Shown here: positions 1 through 7,756 of the stretch, piece by piece | How positions within the stretch are numbered: position 1 is the first letter of the stretch | How the letters are laid out: each line of letters starts with the position of its first letter | NCBI RefSeq assembly: GCF_000478275.1 | Contig: NZ_ASJB01000042.1 | Span: 277,397-341,396 of the forward strand | Direction of reading: 5' to 3' | DNA from: Amycolatopsis orientalis DSM 40040 = KCTC 9412 | GTDB taxonomy: Bacteria; Actinomycetota; Actinomycetes; Mycobacteriales; Pseudonocardiaceae | DNA length: 64,000 nt | Notes under the pieces: model-generated | Told to the model about the DNA's origin: nothing | What the model saw: only the letters and a program-made list of their open reading frames with translations | Databases searched by the model: none | Position numbers and translations under genes: made by a program

Positions 1-1370
1 TCGCGGTGATGACGATCATCGGGGCGGCGGCCGCGGCGGGGGCCAGTTATGTCTCGGCCCGCAACGCCATCCTCGAAGCGGTCCAGAACGCGGCGATGAA
101 CCAGCTGAAGGACCGGGTCGCCACCTACGGCCGTCCGCTGTCCACGCCGCCGACCCAGGAACAGCTCAACGACTTCGCCGGAAGCCTGCGGCTGAACGCC
201 GTCGCGGTCTACCGGGACCTGCGCTCGGGCAACGGCCCGGACCTGACCACGTTCTCGCCCGAGCTGCGGGAGACGGTCGCCCACGACAACCGCATCCAGT
301 TCCAGCGGCTGAATCGCGACGCCACCCCGGAACTCCTGGTCGGGTTGCCGGTGCTGGAACGGCAGCCGGACGGGACGATGGGGCCCACCGGCATCGAGGT
401 GTACTCGCTGACCTCGCTCGTCCAGCAGCAGCAAGCCATCGAGGAACTCGCGAAATCCGCCTGGCAGACGGCCGCGCTGGCGTTGCCGCTGGCCGTCGCG
501 CTCGCCCTCCTCGCGGCCAGACAGGTGCTGCGGCCGGTCCGCGCGCTCAACACCGCCGCCGCCCAGCTCGGCGAAGGCAGGCTCGACGTCCGGCTGCCCG
601 CCAAGGGATCCGACGAGCTGGCCGAACTGGTCACCACCTTCAACAACACCGCCGCCGAACTGGAACGCACGGTCGGCGAGCTGAGAGCCATGGAGGCCGA
701 CGCGCGCCGGTTCGTGGCCGACGTCTCGCACGAACTCCGCACCCCGCTCGCGGCGATGAACGCGGTCACCGACGTCCTGGACGAGGACGCCGAGGCGCTG
801 CCGCCGGACACCGCCGTCGCGGCGCGGCTGGTCTCGGGCGAGACCCGGCGGCTGACCCGGCTCGTCCAGGACCTGGTCGAGATCTCCCGGTTCGACGCGG
901 GCCGCGCCGAACTCGTGCTCGACGAATGGGATCTCGCGACGGCGATCCGGGACAGCCTCGACGCCCGCGGCTGGCACGAAGGCGAAGACCTGGTCACCGA
1001 CCTGCCGGAGGGGGTGCTCGCCCGCGTCGACCGGCGGCGGGTCGACCTGATCGTGGCGAATCTGGTCGGCAACGCGCTCCGGCACGGCGCCGCCCCGGTC
1101 GAAGTCCGCCTGCGCGCCGACGGCGACGGCGTCACGCTGGAGGTCGACGACCACGGCCCGGGGATCGACCCCGCGGTCCTGCCGCATGTGTTCGACCGGT
1201 TCACCAAGGCCGACACCGCCCGTGCCCGGTCCGAGGGCAGCGGGCTGGGCCTGGCGATCGCGCTGGAGAACGCCCGCCTGCACGGCGGCGACATCACGGC
1301 GGCCAACACCGGGCACGGTGCCCGGTTCGTCCTGCGCCTGCCGCACCGGGCCGAGGGAGGGACGCGATGA
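1..1370 (+). CDS. HAMP sensor histidine kinase, 5' end cut by window
   Basis: Membrane sensor kinase of a two-component system. The frame is open to the window edge, so the true start and probably the first membrane segment lie outside. What remains is an extracytoplasmic sensor region, a membrane segment near residues 155-172 (hydrophobic run after WQTAAL), a HAMP linker, a HisKA domain with the phospho-acceptor histidine in DVSHELRTPLAAM near residue 242, and a C-terminal ATPase domain with NLVGNALRHG, DHGPGID and GSGLGLAI motifs. Its stop overlaps the start of the following GerMN lipoprotein (ATGA), so the two are probably translated together. Kinase plus GerMN-type lipoprotein recalls envelope-stress kinases such as CseC or MtrB with CseA or LpqB, but the partner response regulator is outside the window. 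Confidence 0.9.
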   Translation, partial: AVMTIIGAAAAAGASYVSARNAILEAVQNAAMNQLKDRVATYGRPLSTPPTQEQLNDFAGSLRLNAVAVYRDLRSGNGPDLTTFSPELRETVAHDNRIQFQRLNRDATPELLVGLPVLERQPDGTMGPTGIEVYSLTSLVQQQQAIEELAKSAWQTAALALPLAVALALLAARQVLRPVRALNTAAAQLGEGRLDVRLPAKGSDELAELVTTFNNTAAELERTVGELRAMEADARRFVADVSHELRTPLAAMNAVTDVLDEDAEALPPDTAVAARLVSGETRRLTRLVQDLVEISRFDAGRAELVLDEWDLATAIRDSLDARGWHEGEDLVTDLPEGVLARVDRRRVDLIVANLVGNALRHGAAPVEVRLRADGDGVTLEVDDHGPGIDPAVLPHVFDRFTKADTARARSEGSGLGLAIALENARLHGGDITAANTGHGARFVLRLPHRAEGGTR

Positions 1371-1864
1371 GGAAGACGCGGATGCTGCCCGCCCTCGCGG
1401 CCGCGACACTGGTGGCGGCCTGCGGAGTGCAGCCGACCGGGGTCGTCCCGGCCGGGCCGGGACCGTCGATGCGCGCCACCACCGGCCCGGCGGTGCTCAC
1501 CGGTCTGACGCTGTACTTCGTCTCCGACGGCCGGGTCGTCCCGGTGACCCGGCCCACCGAAGGCTTCATCTCCCCCGAAGGCGCGATCACGATGCTGCTG
1601 AAGGGGCCGACGGAGCGGGAGGCCGCGCAGGGACTCACCACGTTCGTTCCGCCCGAGGTGGGACGGGTCGAGGTGTACTCGAACGACCCGCCGTCCATGG
1701 CTCTGCCGTTCAGCGTGCGCAAATTCTCCGACCAGGCCCTCAACCAGCTGGTCTGCACCGCGATCTCGGCCACGGCGGCGACGGGACGGGCTCCGCGCGC
1801 CCAGGGGATGACCGTGACCTCGCCGGACGGCACGCTGTACTTCCAGAGCTGCAAGGCCGGCTGA
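1367..1864 (+). CDS. GerMN-domain lipoprotein
   Basis: Predicted 165-residue exported lipoprotein. The N-terminus is MRKTRMLPALAAATLVAACG: a basic stretch, a hydrophobic core and a lipobox ending in the cysteine that would be lipidated. The rest resembles a single GerMN (sporulation/spore germination) domain: LTLYFVSDGRVVPVTR near the start, EGAITMLLKGPTEREAAQGL in the middle, and LNQLVCTAISATAAT before the end. Such domains are thought to bind the cell wall or a partner. The ATG overlaps the stop of the upstream kinase gene by 4 bp, so it probably modulates or tethers that sensor. The kinase pairing is seen in the sequence; the modulatory role is inferred. Confidence 0.85.
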   Translation: MRKTRMLPALAAATLVAACGVQPTGVVPAGPGPSMRATTGPAVLTGLTLYFVSDGRVVPVTRPTEGFISPEGAITMLLKGPTEREAAQGLTTFVPPEVGRVEVYSNDPPSMALPFSVRKFSDQALNQLVCTAISATAATGRAPRAQGMTVTSPDGTLYFQSCKAG

Positions 1865-2059
1865 ATTCGTCACTCACAGTGCTCACAGAAACGCGCTCTT
1901 GAGGCTGTACGGATGTCAGCCCTGTTCGGTTCACCGATCAAGGTAACTGTGGGCGAGCACACTCGCACGTGACTTTGCCGTGTCCATTTCGTAATGTTGC
2001 CCGGAGCTCGCGGCCCCCGACGCGAGTTCCCGTCCCCGAAGTGGTGAGTGATCAGAGAA

Positions 2060-2728
2060 ATGGCCGGCAGACATCGCAAGAAAAAGGCTCCGCAGTGGAA
2101 GCTCCCCGCGGGTATCGCGGCAGCCGTCGCCACGGCGCTCCCGGCGTCGATGTGGCTGACCACCGCAGGATCCCCTGACGTCGAAGCGGCCAGTGCCGCG
2201 CTCGCGCTGCAGGCTCCCCCGGTCTCCAGCGTGACTCCCCCGCCGTCGACCAGCAGTACCCCGCCCTCCAGCCCGGCACCGCCCCCCTCGACCACCGCGG
2301 CTCCCCCGAAGCCGACGACGTCGACCAAGGCGCCCGCCCCGGTGAAGAAGACCGTGCCCGCCGCGACGGCCTCGTGTTCGACCAGCCTCGCCGGCACCAA
2401 ACCGCATGTGGCCCAGGTCGGCAACCACATCAAGGCGAAGTTCGGTGTCACGAACATCGGCGGCGTCGCGGGCCGCGCGAACGCCAGCGACCACCCGTCC
2501 GGCCTCGCGCTGGACTTCATGGTCGACACCGCCACCGGCAACGCCATCGCCGACTACATCCTGGCCAACCAGAAGGACTTCGGCGTCACCTACGTCATCT
2601 GGCGCCAGCGCTACAACGACGGCAGCGGCTGGGACACCATGGAGGACCGCGGCGGCGCGACCGCCAACCACATGGACCACGTCCACGTGTCCTTCGCCAA
2701 GAGCGCGAAGGTGAACGTCAGCTGCTGA
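2060..2728 (+). CDS. Membrane-anchored M15/VanY-like C-terminal domain protein
   Basis: About 222 residues. After MAGRHRKKK there is one hydrophobic segment (residues 13-36) acting as signal or anchor, then a roughly 70-residue linker rich in Pro, Ser and Thr, then a globular domain. That domain carries SDHPSGLALDFM and NHMDHVHVSF, the His/Asp arrangement of zinc D-Ala-D-Ala peptidases (M15/VanY-like, the ARB_07466-like C-terminal family). It therefore probably acts outside the membrane on peptidoglycan stems, or binds them. I chose the ATG at 2060; a GTG at 2048 in the same frame is possible and neither has a strong Shine-Dalgarno. The 196 bases between the previous gene and this start show no structure I can name. 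Confidence 0.75.
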   Translation: MAGRHRKKKAPQWKLPAGIAAAVATALPASMWLTTAGSPDVEAASAALALQAPPVSSVTPPPSTSSTPPSSPAPPPSTTAAPPKPTTSTKAPAPVKKTVPAATASCSTSLAGTKPHVAQVGNHIKAKFGVTNIGGVAGRANASDHPSGLALDFMVDTATGNAIADYILANQKDFGVTYVIWRQRYNDGSGWDTMEDRGGATANHMDHVHVSFAKSAKVNVSC

Positions 2729-2738
2729 CGACCCCTTC

Positions 2739-3221
2739 TTAACGACGCCGAGCGGACCGCTCGCCGGGCTGGACCACGGGTCGCCCCACGACCTCTTCCA
2801 CGCCCCGGACGGCGAGCCGGTCCGCTCGCTCGTTCTCCGGATGCCCGGCGTGGCCCTTGACCCAGTGCCATTCGACGTCGTGCCGCGAGGCGGCTTCGTC
2901 GAGGCGGCGCCAGAGGTCGGCGTTCTTGACCGGGGTCTTGGCGGAGGTCATCCAGCCGTTGTTCTTCCAGTTCCGCACCCAGCTGGTGATGCCGTTCCGG
3001 ACGTAGGTGCTGTCGGTGTAGATGTTCACCGTGACCCGGCGCTTCAGGCTTTCCAGCGCCTCGATGGGCGCGGTCAGCTCCATCCGGTTGTTCGTGGTGG
3101 GCCCGGGATCCCCGCCGTAGATCTCCTTCTCGACCGTGCCGTACCGCAGGACCGCGCCCCAGCCGCCGGGGCCGGGATTCCCGCTGCACGCGCCATCGGT
3201 GTAGATCTCGACTTCCGCCAC
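2739..3221 (-). CDS. rnhA: Ribonuclease HI
   Basis: Type 1 RNase H of 160 residues, which cuts the RNA strand of RNA:DNA hybrids. The N-terminus shows the classical block [17 protein letters not shown] with the first catalytic Asp. The further acidic residues are visible in [13 protein letters not shown] (Glu), [12 protein letters not shown] (Asp) and in the C-terminal ERADRLA (Asp), so all four catalytic carboxylates are present. The start is GTG. The gene converges with the M15-like gene, with only 10 bp between the stops. Immediately upstream on the same strand is dinB, 21 bp away, so both may be read together as nucleic-acid maintenance genes. Confidence 0.96.
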   Translation of the reverse strand: MAEVEIYTDGACSGNPGPGGWGAVLRYGTVEKEIYGGDPGPTTNNRMELTAPIEALESLKRRVTVNIYTDSTYVRNGITSWVRNWKNNGWMTSAKTPVKNADLWRRLDEAASRHDVEWHWVKGHAGHPENERADRLAVRGVEEVVGRPVVQPGERSARRR

Positions 3222-3242
3222 CGGGACACCCTAGCGACGGGG

Positions 3243-4433
3243 TCAGTCCGGCAGCAGTGGCACCCACGGCTCCTCGGCCTGCCCGAGATGCACCGCCCGC
3301 GTGATGGACTTCGTCCCGAAGCGGTCCCGGACGGTGTCGAGCGTCGAGTCGAGCGTGTCCCTCGGCTTCGCCCCGAACGGCAGGACCAGCTGGATCGCGT
3401 CGTCCGACGACAGGTTCGTGAGCGCGAGGCCGATCAGGGTGAGCCCGCGTTCGTCGATCAGCGGTCTCGCGGCGGCGAGCAGTTCGCGGGCCGCCGCGAC
3501 GATCGCGCCGGTGTGTTCGGTCGCCTCCGGCAGCGTGTGCGAACGCGTCGCCTTGGTGAAGTCGGCGAACCGCAGGCGCAGCACGACCGTCCGGCACACC
3601 CGGTGCGCCGCGCGCAGTCGCCGGGCGAGGCGATCGGCCAGCGTCAGCAGCGTCGCGTCGAGTTCGGCGGGGGAACGCGGCCTGCTCCCGAGCGCGCGCT
3701 GCGCCCCGATCGAGCGGCGGCGGTGACCGGTCCGCACCCGCCGCGGATCGTCGTTGTGGGACAAGGCGTGCAGGTGGACGCCGACGCCGCGGCCGAGCAG
3801 CCGGACGAGTTCCTTCTCCCCGAATCCCTCCATCTGGCCGACGGTGGTCACGCCGCGCTCGCGCAGCTTTTGCGCCGTCACCTTGCCCACGCCCCACAAC
3901 CGTTCGACCGGCAGCGGGTGCAGGAATTCCAGTTCCTTGTCGTGCGGCACGACGAGGAGGCCGTCGGGTTTCGCGACGCCGCTGGCCACCTTCGCGAGGA
4001 ACTTCGTCCGGGCGACGCCGACGGTGATCGGCAGCCCGACCTGCTCCAGCACGTCCCGGCGCAGTTTCGCGGCGATCCGGCTCGGCGTGCCCGCGATCTT
4101 CAGCAGCCCGCCGACGTCGAGGAAGGCCTCGTCGATCGAGATGCCCTCCACCAGCGGTGTCGTGTTGTCGAAGACCGCGAAGACCGCCTTGCTCGCCTCC
4201 GAGTACGCGTGCATCCGCGGCGGGACCACGATCGCGTCCGGGCACAGCCGCCGTGCCTGGCCGCCGCCCATCGCCGTGCGGACGCCGTACGCCTTGGCCT
4301 CGTAACTGGCCGCCAGCACGACGCCGCCGCCGACGATGACCGGCCGTCCGCGCAGGCTCGGGTCGTCACGCTGCTCGACCGACGCGTAGAACGAATCCAG
4401 GTCGGCGTGCAGGATGGGACCCTCGGGCGGCAT
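3243..4433 (-). CDS. dinB: DNA polymerase IV (Y family)
   Basis: Error-prone translesion polymerase, 396 residues with the start chosen here. It begins MPPEGPILHADLDSFYASVEQ, with the first metal-binding Asp residues in DLDSFYASVE and the second catalytic pair in SIDEAFLD. The helix-hairpin-helix part (LWGVGKVTAQKLRERGV) and the little-finger region follow. A longer frame could begin at 4469, but a LexA-type palindrome lies directly in front of the ATG at 4433, which makes the shorter, possibly leaderless form more likely. The C-terminus ends without a recognisable beta-clamp motif that I am sure of. Expression is probably damage-induced. Confidence 0.93.
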   Translation of the reverse strand: MPPEGPILHADLDSFYASVEQRDDPSLRGRPVIVGGGVVLAASYEAKAYGVRTAMGGGQARRLCPDAIVVPPRMHAYSEASKAVFAVFDNTTPLVEGISIDEAFLDVGGLLKIAGTPSRIAAKLRRDVLEQVGLPITVGVARTKFLAKVASGVAKPDGLLVVPHDKELEFLHPLPVERLWGVGKVTAQKLRERGVTTVGQMEGFGEKELVRLLGRGVGVHLHALSHNDDPRRVRTGHRRRSIGAQRALGSRPRSPAELDATLLTLADRLARRLRAAHRVCRTVVLRLRFADFTKATRSHTLPEATEHTGAIVAAARELLAAARPLIDERGLTLIGLALTNLSSDDAIQLVLPFGAKPRDTLDSTLDTVRDRFGTKSITRAVHLGQAEEPWVPLLPD

Positions 4434-4448
4434 AGAACATATGTTCGC
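4433..4448 (-). promoter_or_regulatory. LexA/SOS-type box at dinB start
   Basis: On the minus strand the sequence reads GCGAACATATGTTCTA directly followed by TG of the dinB ATG. The core GAAC-N4-GTTC is a perfect dyad (4435-4446) and matches the actinobacterial/Bacillus-type SOS box (TCGAAC-N4-GTTCGA) except at the outermost positions. Its position touching the start codon means LexA binding would cover the transcription start and block initiation. The box is seen; LexA binding is inferred. Confidence 0.75.
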
Positions 4449-4475
4449 ATCGATCGGCCCAGCGGCCAAGCCATC

Positions 4476-5483
4476 TCACCCGGGTGAGCCGAGTGCTCCC
4501 GCGAGGGCCGAGGCGAGCAGGGCGACGGTGCGATCGTCGTCTTCGGCCAGCTTCCGCAGCACGCCCAGCACGAGGTCCGGCGGCATCTCGACGAGGGCCT
4601 GCGTGAGGCGGATCCGTGACGCGGGGGCCGCGGCGGGCGCGGCGAGCTCGCCGGTCAACGCGCTCATGATCCGGTCCGCGCAGCCGGCGTCGCGCGCCAA
4701 GGTCCCGAGGACCTCCGCCGCCTCCACGTCGGAGGTGCCCTCGACCACCATGCGGACGAGCGACGGCACGGCCGCGACCTCGCCCCGCGAACCCACGGCG
4801 AGCGCGGCGCGGGCGCGGACCGCCGGATCCGGGTCGCCGAGTACCTCGGCCAGTGCGGCGGTCGCCTCGTCACCGGGCATCCCGGCGAGGGCGAGCACCG
4901 CGCGCCGCCGGACCTCGACGTCCGCCGAACGCACGCCGGAAACCAGACTCGTCACGCCGTCGCCGCCCGCCCTCGCGAGAGCCCACCTCAGTGCCCCGGC
5001 GACGTTCGGATCGGCTTCCGCGAGGACCGCGCCGGCCAGTACCTCCGTGGGCACCGGCACGTCGTCGGCCGGGGCCAGGACGGCCTGCTGCCGCCGGGCG
5101 GCGTGGGGCGAGTTGAGCCCGTGCAGGAGCTCGACGATGCGCAGGACCCCTTCCCAGCCCGTGGGTGCCGAGCCGTCGACAGCGCGGAGGCGGTCGAGCA
5201 GTTCCTGGTCCCGTTTCAGGCGTTCCTCGGTCCGCCGGATGAGGTCGCCGACCAGATCGGACGGCTCGAAGGCGGGATCCGCCAAGGCACGTCCGATCTG
5301 GCGCAGCGACAGGCCGAGTGACCGCAGGCTCTCCACGTGGAAGATCCGGCGGATGTCCTCCTCGGCGTATTCGCGGTAGCCGCCGACGGTGCGGCCGGTC
5401 GGCCGCACCAGCCCGAGGGAGTCGTAGTGCCGGAGCATCCGGCTGCTCACCCCCGAGCGGCGCGCCACCTCACCGATCAGCAT
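4476..5483 (-). CDS. MerR-family regulator with C-terminal HEAT repeats
   Basis: 335 residues. Residues 1-70 are a MerR winged helix (MLIGEVARRSGVSSRMLRHY, then GYREYAEEDIRRI), followed by a dimerisation helix (ERLKRDQELLDRLRAVDG). Instead of a small effector domain it continues as about five HEAT-like helical repeats with motifs such as EVRRRAVLALAGMPGDEA and AVRARAALAVGSRGEVAAV. I use the ATG at 5483, which shares one base with the stop of the upstream HEAT-repeat gene (TGATG); a TTG three bases earlier is the alternative. The two genes form an operon, and the promoter in front of the first gene has the MerR-type 19-bp spacer, so autoregulation is likely. The ligand is unknown. Confidence 0.85.
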   Translation of the reverse strand: MLIGEVARRSGVSSRMLRHYDSLGLVRPTGRTVGGYREYAEEDIRRIFHVESLRSLGLSLRQIGRALADPAFEPSDLVGDLIRRTEERLKRDQELLDRLRAVDGSAPTGWEGVLRIVELLHGLNSPHAARRQQAVLAPADDVPVPTEVLAGAVLAEADPNVAGALRWALARAGGDGVTSLVSGVRSADVEVRRRAVLALAGMPGDEATAALAEVLGDPDPAVRARAALAVGSRGEVAAVPSLVRMVVEGTSDVEAAEVLGTLARDAGCADRIMSALTGELAAPAAAPASRIRLTQALVEMPPDLVLGVLRKLAEDDDRTVALLASALAGALGSPG

Positions 5484-6151
5484 CAAGCTCCCCCCGCTCG
5501 TTCCGGGCCCAGCGCGACGATCCGTTTCGACTCGTCGAATCCGGCGTCCGGATCGCGCAGGAGCCGCTCCGTGGCGCGGGCGTGCGCGGACACCTCCGGG
5601 TCGGCACTCGCCAGGCCCGTCCGCAAGACGGGCCCGATCGCGTCTCCGAGCGCGACGAGCGCCCTGCTGAGACTCAGCCGCACCGTCCGGTCACCCCGGC
5701 CGAACCGGGTGGCCAGCTCACCGGCCAGCCGCGCCCGCTCCCCGTCCGGGACGAGGACCACGGCGGCCCGCCACGCACTGCGCGCGACCTCGTCGTCGGC
5801 GTCGTGCAGCAGCGACCGGGTGATGGCCGGCCACGCGGCGCGGTCGCCGATCTTGGACAGCGTGTGCAACGCCTGGCTCCGGGCCTGGGCGACCCCGGAA
5901 CCGAGCTCCGCCAGGAGCGCCGGCACCGTGCTCGCCGCGGGCAGCCGGGTCAGCGCCCAGGTCAGCATGTCCCGGACGTAGAAGTCCGGCTCGATCGCGC
6001 ACCGCGCCACGAGCGGGCCGACGAACCGGGTGTCCGGTTCCGTCCCGGCCGCCAGCGCCGCCTGGAGCCGCGTCGACGAGTTCTCGGAACCCAGCGCGTC
6101 GAGCAGGCGCAGGTCCGGTGACGTCCTCTGTGTCGTGTTGATGGGGATCAC
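5483..6151 (-). CDS. HEAT-repeat protein, first gene of MerR operon
   Basis: 222 residues built almost entirely of HEAT-like helical pairs: STRLQAALAAG, YVRDMLTWALTRLPAAS, QARSQALHTLSKIGD, EVARSAWRAAVVL, TVRLSLSRALVALGD and EVSAHARATERLL. There is no signal peptide or catalytic motif, so it is probably a cytosolic protein-binding scaffold. Its repeats resemble those fused to the downstream MerR protein, which suggests that the pair arose by duplication or interact. The GTG start lies immediately after AGGAG, and the predicted transcription start is only about 5 bases upstream, so the mRNA may be nearly leaderless. Function beyond protein binding is not known to me. Confidence 0.8.
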   Translation of the reverse strand: MIPINTTQRTSPDLRLLDALGSENSSTRLQAALAAGTEPDTRFVGPLVARCAIEPDFYVRDMLTWALTRLPAASTVPALLAELGSGVAQARSQALHTLSKIGDRAAWPAITRSLLHDADDEVARSAWRAAVVLVPDGERARLAGELATRFGRGDRTVRLSLSRALVALGDAIGPVLRTGLASADPEVSAHARATERLLRDPDAGFDESKRIVALGPERAGGA

Positions 6152-6163
6152 CTCCTGCGCTCC

Positions 6164-6194
6164 AGTGAAGACCTTGTCACGATGTCAAGGTCAA
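6164..6194 (-). promoter_or_regulatory. MerR-type promoter with 19-bp spacer and dyad
   Basis: Read on the minus strand: -35 TTGACC (6189-6194), a 19-bp spacer, then -10-like TTCACT (6164-6169). The spacer region holds a perfect dyad GACCTTG-N9-CAAGGTC at 6170-6192. An over-long 19-bp spacer with the operator inside it is the hallmark of MerR-controlled promoters. The next two genes are a HEAT protein and a MerR protein, so this is most likely the regulator's own target. The end of the DUF6010 gene overlaps the upstream edge. Confidence 0.7.
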
Positions 6195-6619
6195 GGACGG
6201 AGTGACGGGGCCCGCTCAGCCGAACGGGAACCGGCCCGGGCGCGGACGAAATCCGTCACCGAGCGCCCGCCCGCGAAACACCAGATCGCGATCACCGGGT
6301 CGCAGATCGCGCAGCCGAACGAGGAATGCTCCGCGAACGGGATGATCGGAGCGCCCTTCAGGTGGTGCACGACGTCCCAGCCGGTGTGCAGCAGCCAGGC
6401 GATCCCGATGAACGTCCACGAATCGAGGCCGCGATAGGCCACGTAGGTCACCACCGCGGCGAACGCGAACTCCCAGATCCCGAGGCCGCCGCCACTCAGG
6501 TAGGCGGCACCGGCACCCGCCACCATGATCGCGTTGAAGCGACGGCGGTGCGGTTCGTGGATGAGCGACATGAGCACGACGTAGCCGAGGCCGACCAGAA
6601 TCGGCGCGATGATCATCAT
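6191..6619 (-). CDS. DUF6010 family membrane protein
   Basis: 142 residues with four probable membrane segments: IIAPILVGLGYVVLMSLI, FNAIMVAGAGAAYLSGGG, IWEFAFAAVVTYVAYRGL, and IGIAWLLHTGWDVVHHL leading into the conserved SSFGCAICDPVIAIWCFAGG. The HTGWDVVHHLKG and CAICDP blocks are typical of DUF6010; the biochemical role is unknown. It is transcribed divergently from a GlxA-type regulator, an arrangement I know from related genomes, so that regulator probably controls it. A short dyad CCACT-CCC-AGTGG at 6646-6658 lies between them. The start is the first of two consecutive ATG codons. Confidence 0.8.
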   Translation of the reverse strand: MMIIAPILVGLGYVVLMSLIHEPHRRRFNAIMVAGAGAAYLSGGGLGIWEFAFAAVVTYVAYRGLDSWTFIGIAWLLHTGWDVVHHLKGAPIIPFAEHSSFGCAICDPVIAIWCFAGGRSVTDFVRARAGSRSAERAPSLRP

Positions 6620-6711
6620 GGCTCGACGCTAGGACGCGGCGGTGCCCACTCCCAGTGGCGTGAACGACGCCTTCCACCGGGATCCCGCCATCGGCGCGGT
6701 AGGTTCCGGGC

Positions 6712-7650
6712 ATGCACACCGTCGCCGTGCTCGCGCTGGACCAGGTGATCCCGTTCGACCTGTCGACCCCCATCGAGGTCTTCACCAGGACACGGCTGCC
6801 GGACGGTGGCGCGGGCTACCGGGTGCTCATCTGCGCCGAACACCCGGAGGTCGACGCCGGGCACTTCACCTTGCGCGCACCGTGGGGCCTGGAGCGGCTG
6901 GCCGAGGCCGACACGGTCATCGTCCCCGGCACCGCCGAACCCACGCGGCCGCTGTCTCCGGCCGTCCGGGACGCGCTCACCTCGGCGGCCGCGAAGGGCA
7001 CGCGGATCGCGTCGATCTGTTCCGGCACCTTCATTCTCGCCGCCGCGGGCCTGCTCGACGGCCTCCGCGCCACCACGCACTGGGTCGCCGCCGGGCTGCT
7101 CGCCGAGGCCCACCCGGCCATCGACGTCGACCCGGACGTGCTCTACGTCGACAACGGGCAGATCCTGACGTCGGCGGGTGCCGCCGCGGGCCTGGATCTG
7201 TGCCTGCACCTGATCCGCCGCGATCACGGCGCGGCGATCGCGGCCGACGCGGCCCGCCTTTCGGTGATGGCGCTCGAACGCGAAGGCGGGCAGGCCCAGT
7301 TCATCGCGTTGCGGCATCCCCCGGCTCCCCGCGGCTCGGCGCTGGAACCCACCCTGCTGTGGATGCAGGAAAACCTCGCGCGCGACCTCAGCCTGGCCGA
7401 TATCGCCGCCCGCGCCGGGATGAGCACCCGCACGCTGATCCGGCACTTCCGCGAACAGACCGGGACAACGCCGCTGCAATGGCTGCACCGGACCCGCGTC
7501 CGGCAGGCGCAGCATCTGCTGGAGACCACCCAGTACGCCGTCGAGCGGATCGGCGCCGAGGTCGGCTTCGGTTCGCCGACCTCGTTCCGCGACCGGTTCA
7601 AGCGCACGACGGGCGTCAGCCCGGCCACCTATCGACGCGCTTTCCGTTGA
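6712..7650 (+). CDS. GlxA family transcriptional regulator (DJ-1/PfpI + AraC HTH)
   Basis: 312 residues in two parts. Residues 1-185 are a DJ-1/PfpI (class I glutamine amidotransferase-like) domain, with the nucleophile-elbow cysteine in SICSGTFILAAAGLLDG. Residues 215-312 are an AraC-type double helix-turn-helix (LSLADIAARAGMSTRTLIRH, then VERIGAEVGFGSPTSFRDRF). Such proteins are DNA-binding activators or repressors whose amidase-like domain senses an unknown ligand. The gene is divergent from the DUF6010 membrane protein, its probable target. The ATG at 6712 gives a full-length family member. Confidence 0.92.
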   Translation: MHTVAVLALDQVIPFDLSTPIEVFTRTRLPDGGAGYRVLICAEHPEVDAGHFTLRAPWGLERLAEADTVIVPGTAEPTRPLSPAVRDALTSAAAKGTRIASICSGTFILAAAGLLDGLRATTHWVAAGLLAEAHPAIDVDPDVLYVDNGQILTSAGAAAGLDLCLHLIRRDHGAAIAADAARLSVMALEREGGQAQFIALRHPPAPRGSALEPTLLWMQENLARDLSLADIAARAGMSTRTLIRHFREQTGTTPLQWLHRTRVRQAQHLLETTQYAVERIGAEVGFGSPTSFRDRFKRTTGVSPATYRRAFR

Positions 7651-7756
7651 GCGGGAACGCCTCTTGCCGGTGACGGGGCCGCACGGCGACCATGGCCGTA
7701 CCCATCACCGAGCACGTCTTCTCCCGCCGTAGGGGACGTCGTCAGGAGGCAAGCTC

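Noticed and set aside
209..1873. Long minus-strand open frame (554 codons) opposite the sensor kinase and lipoprotein
   Set aside because: It is a GC-rich antisense shadow: the plus-strand proteins have clear domains, while this frame is Arg/Ser-rich without any motif.
1865..2059. Possible c-di-AMP (ydaO-type) riboswitch before the M15-like cell-wall gene
   Set aside because: Such switches often precede wall hydrolases in actinobacteria, but I could not find the conserved pseudoknot motifs.
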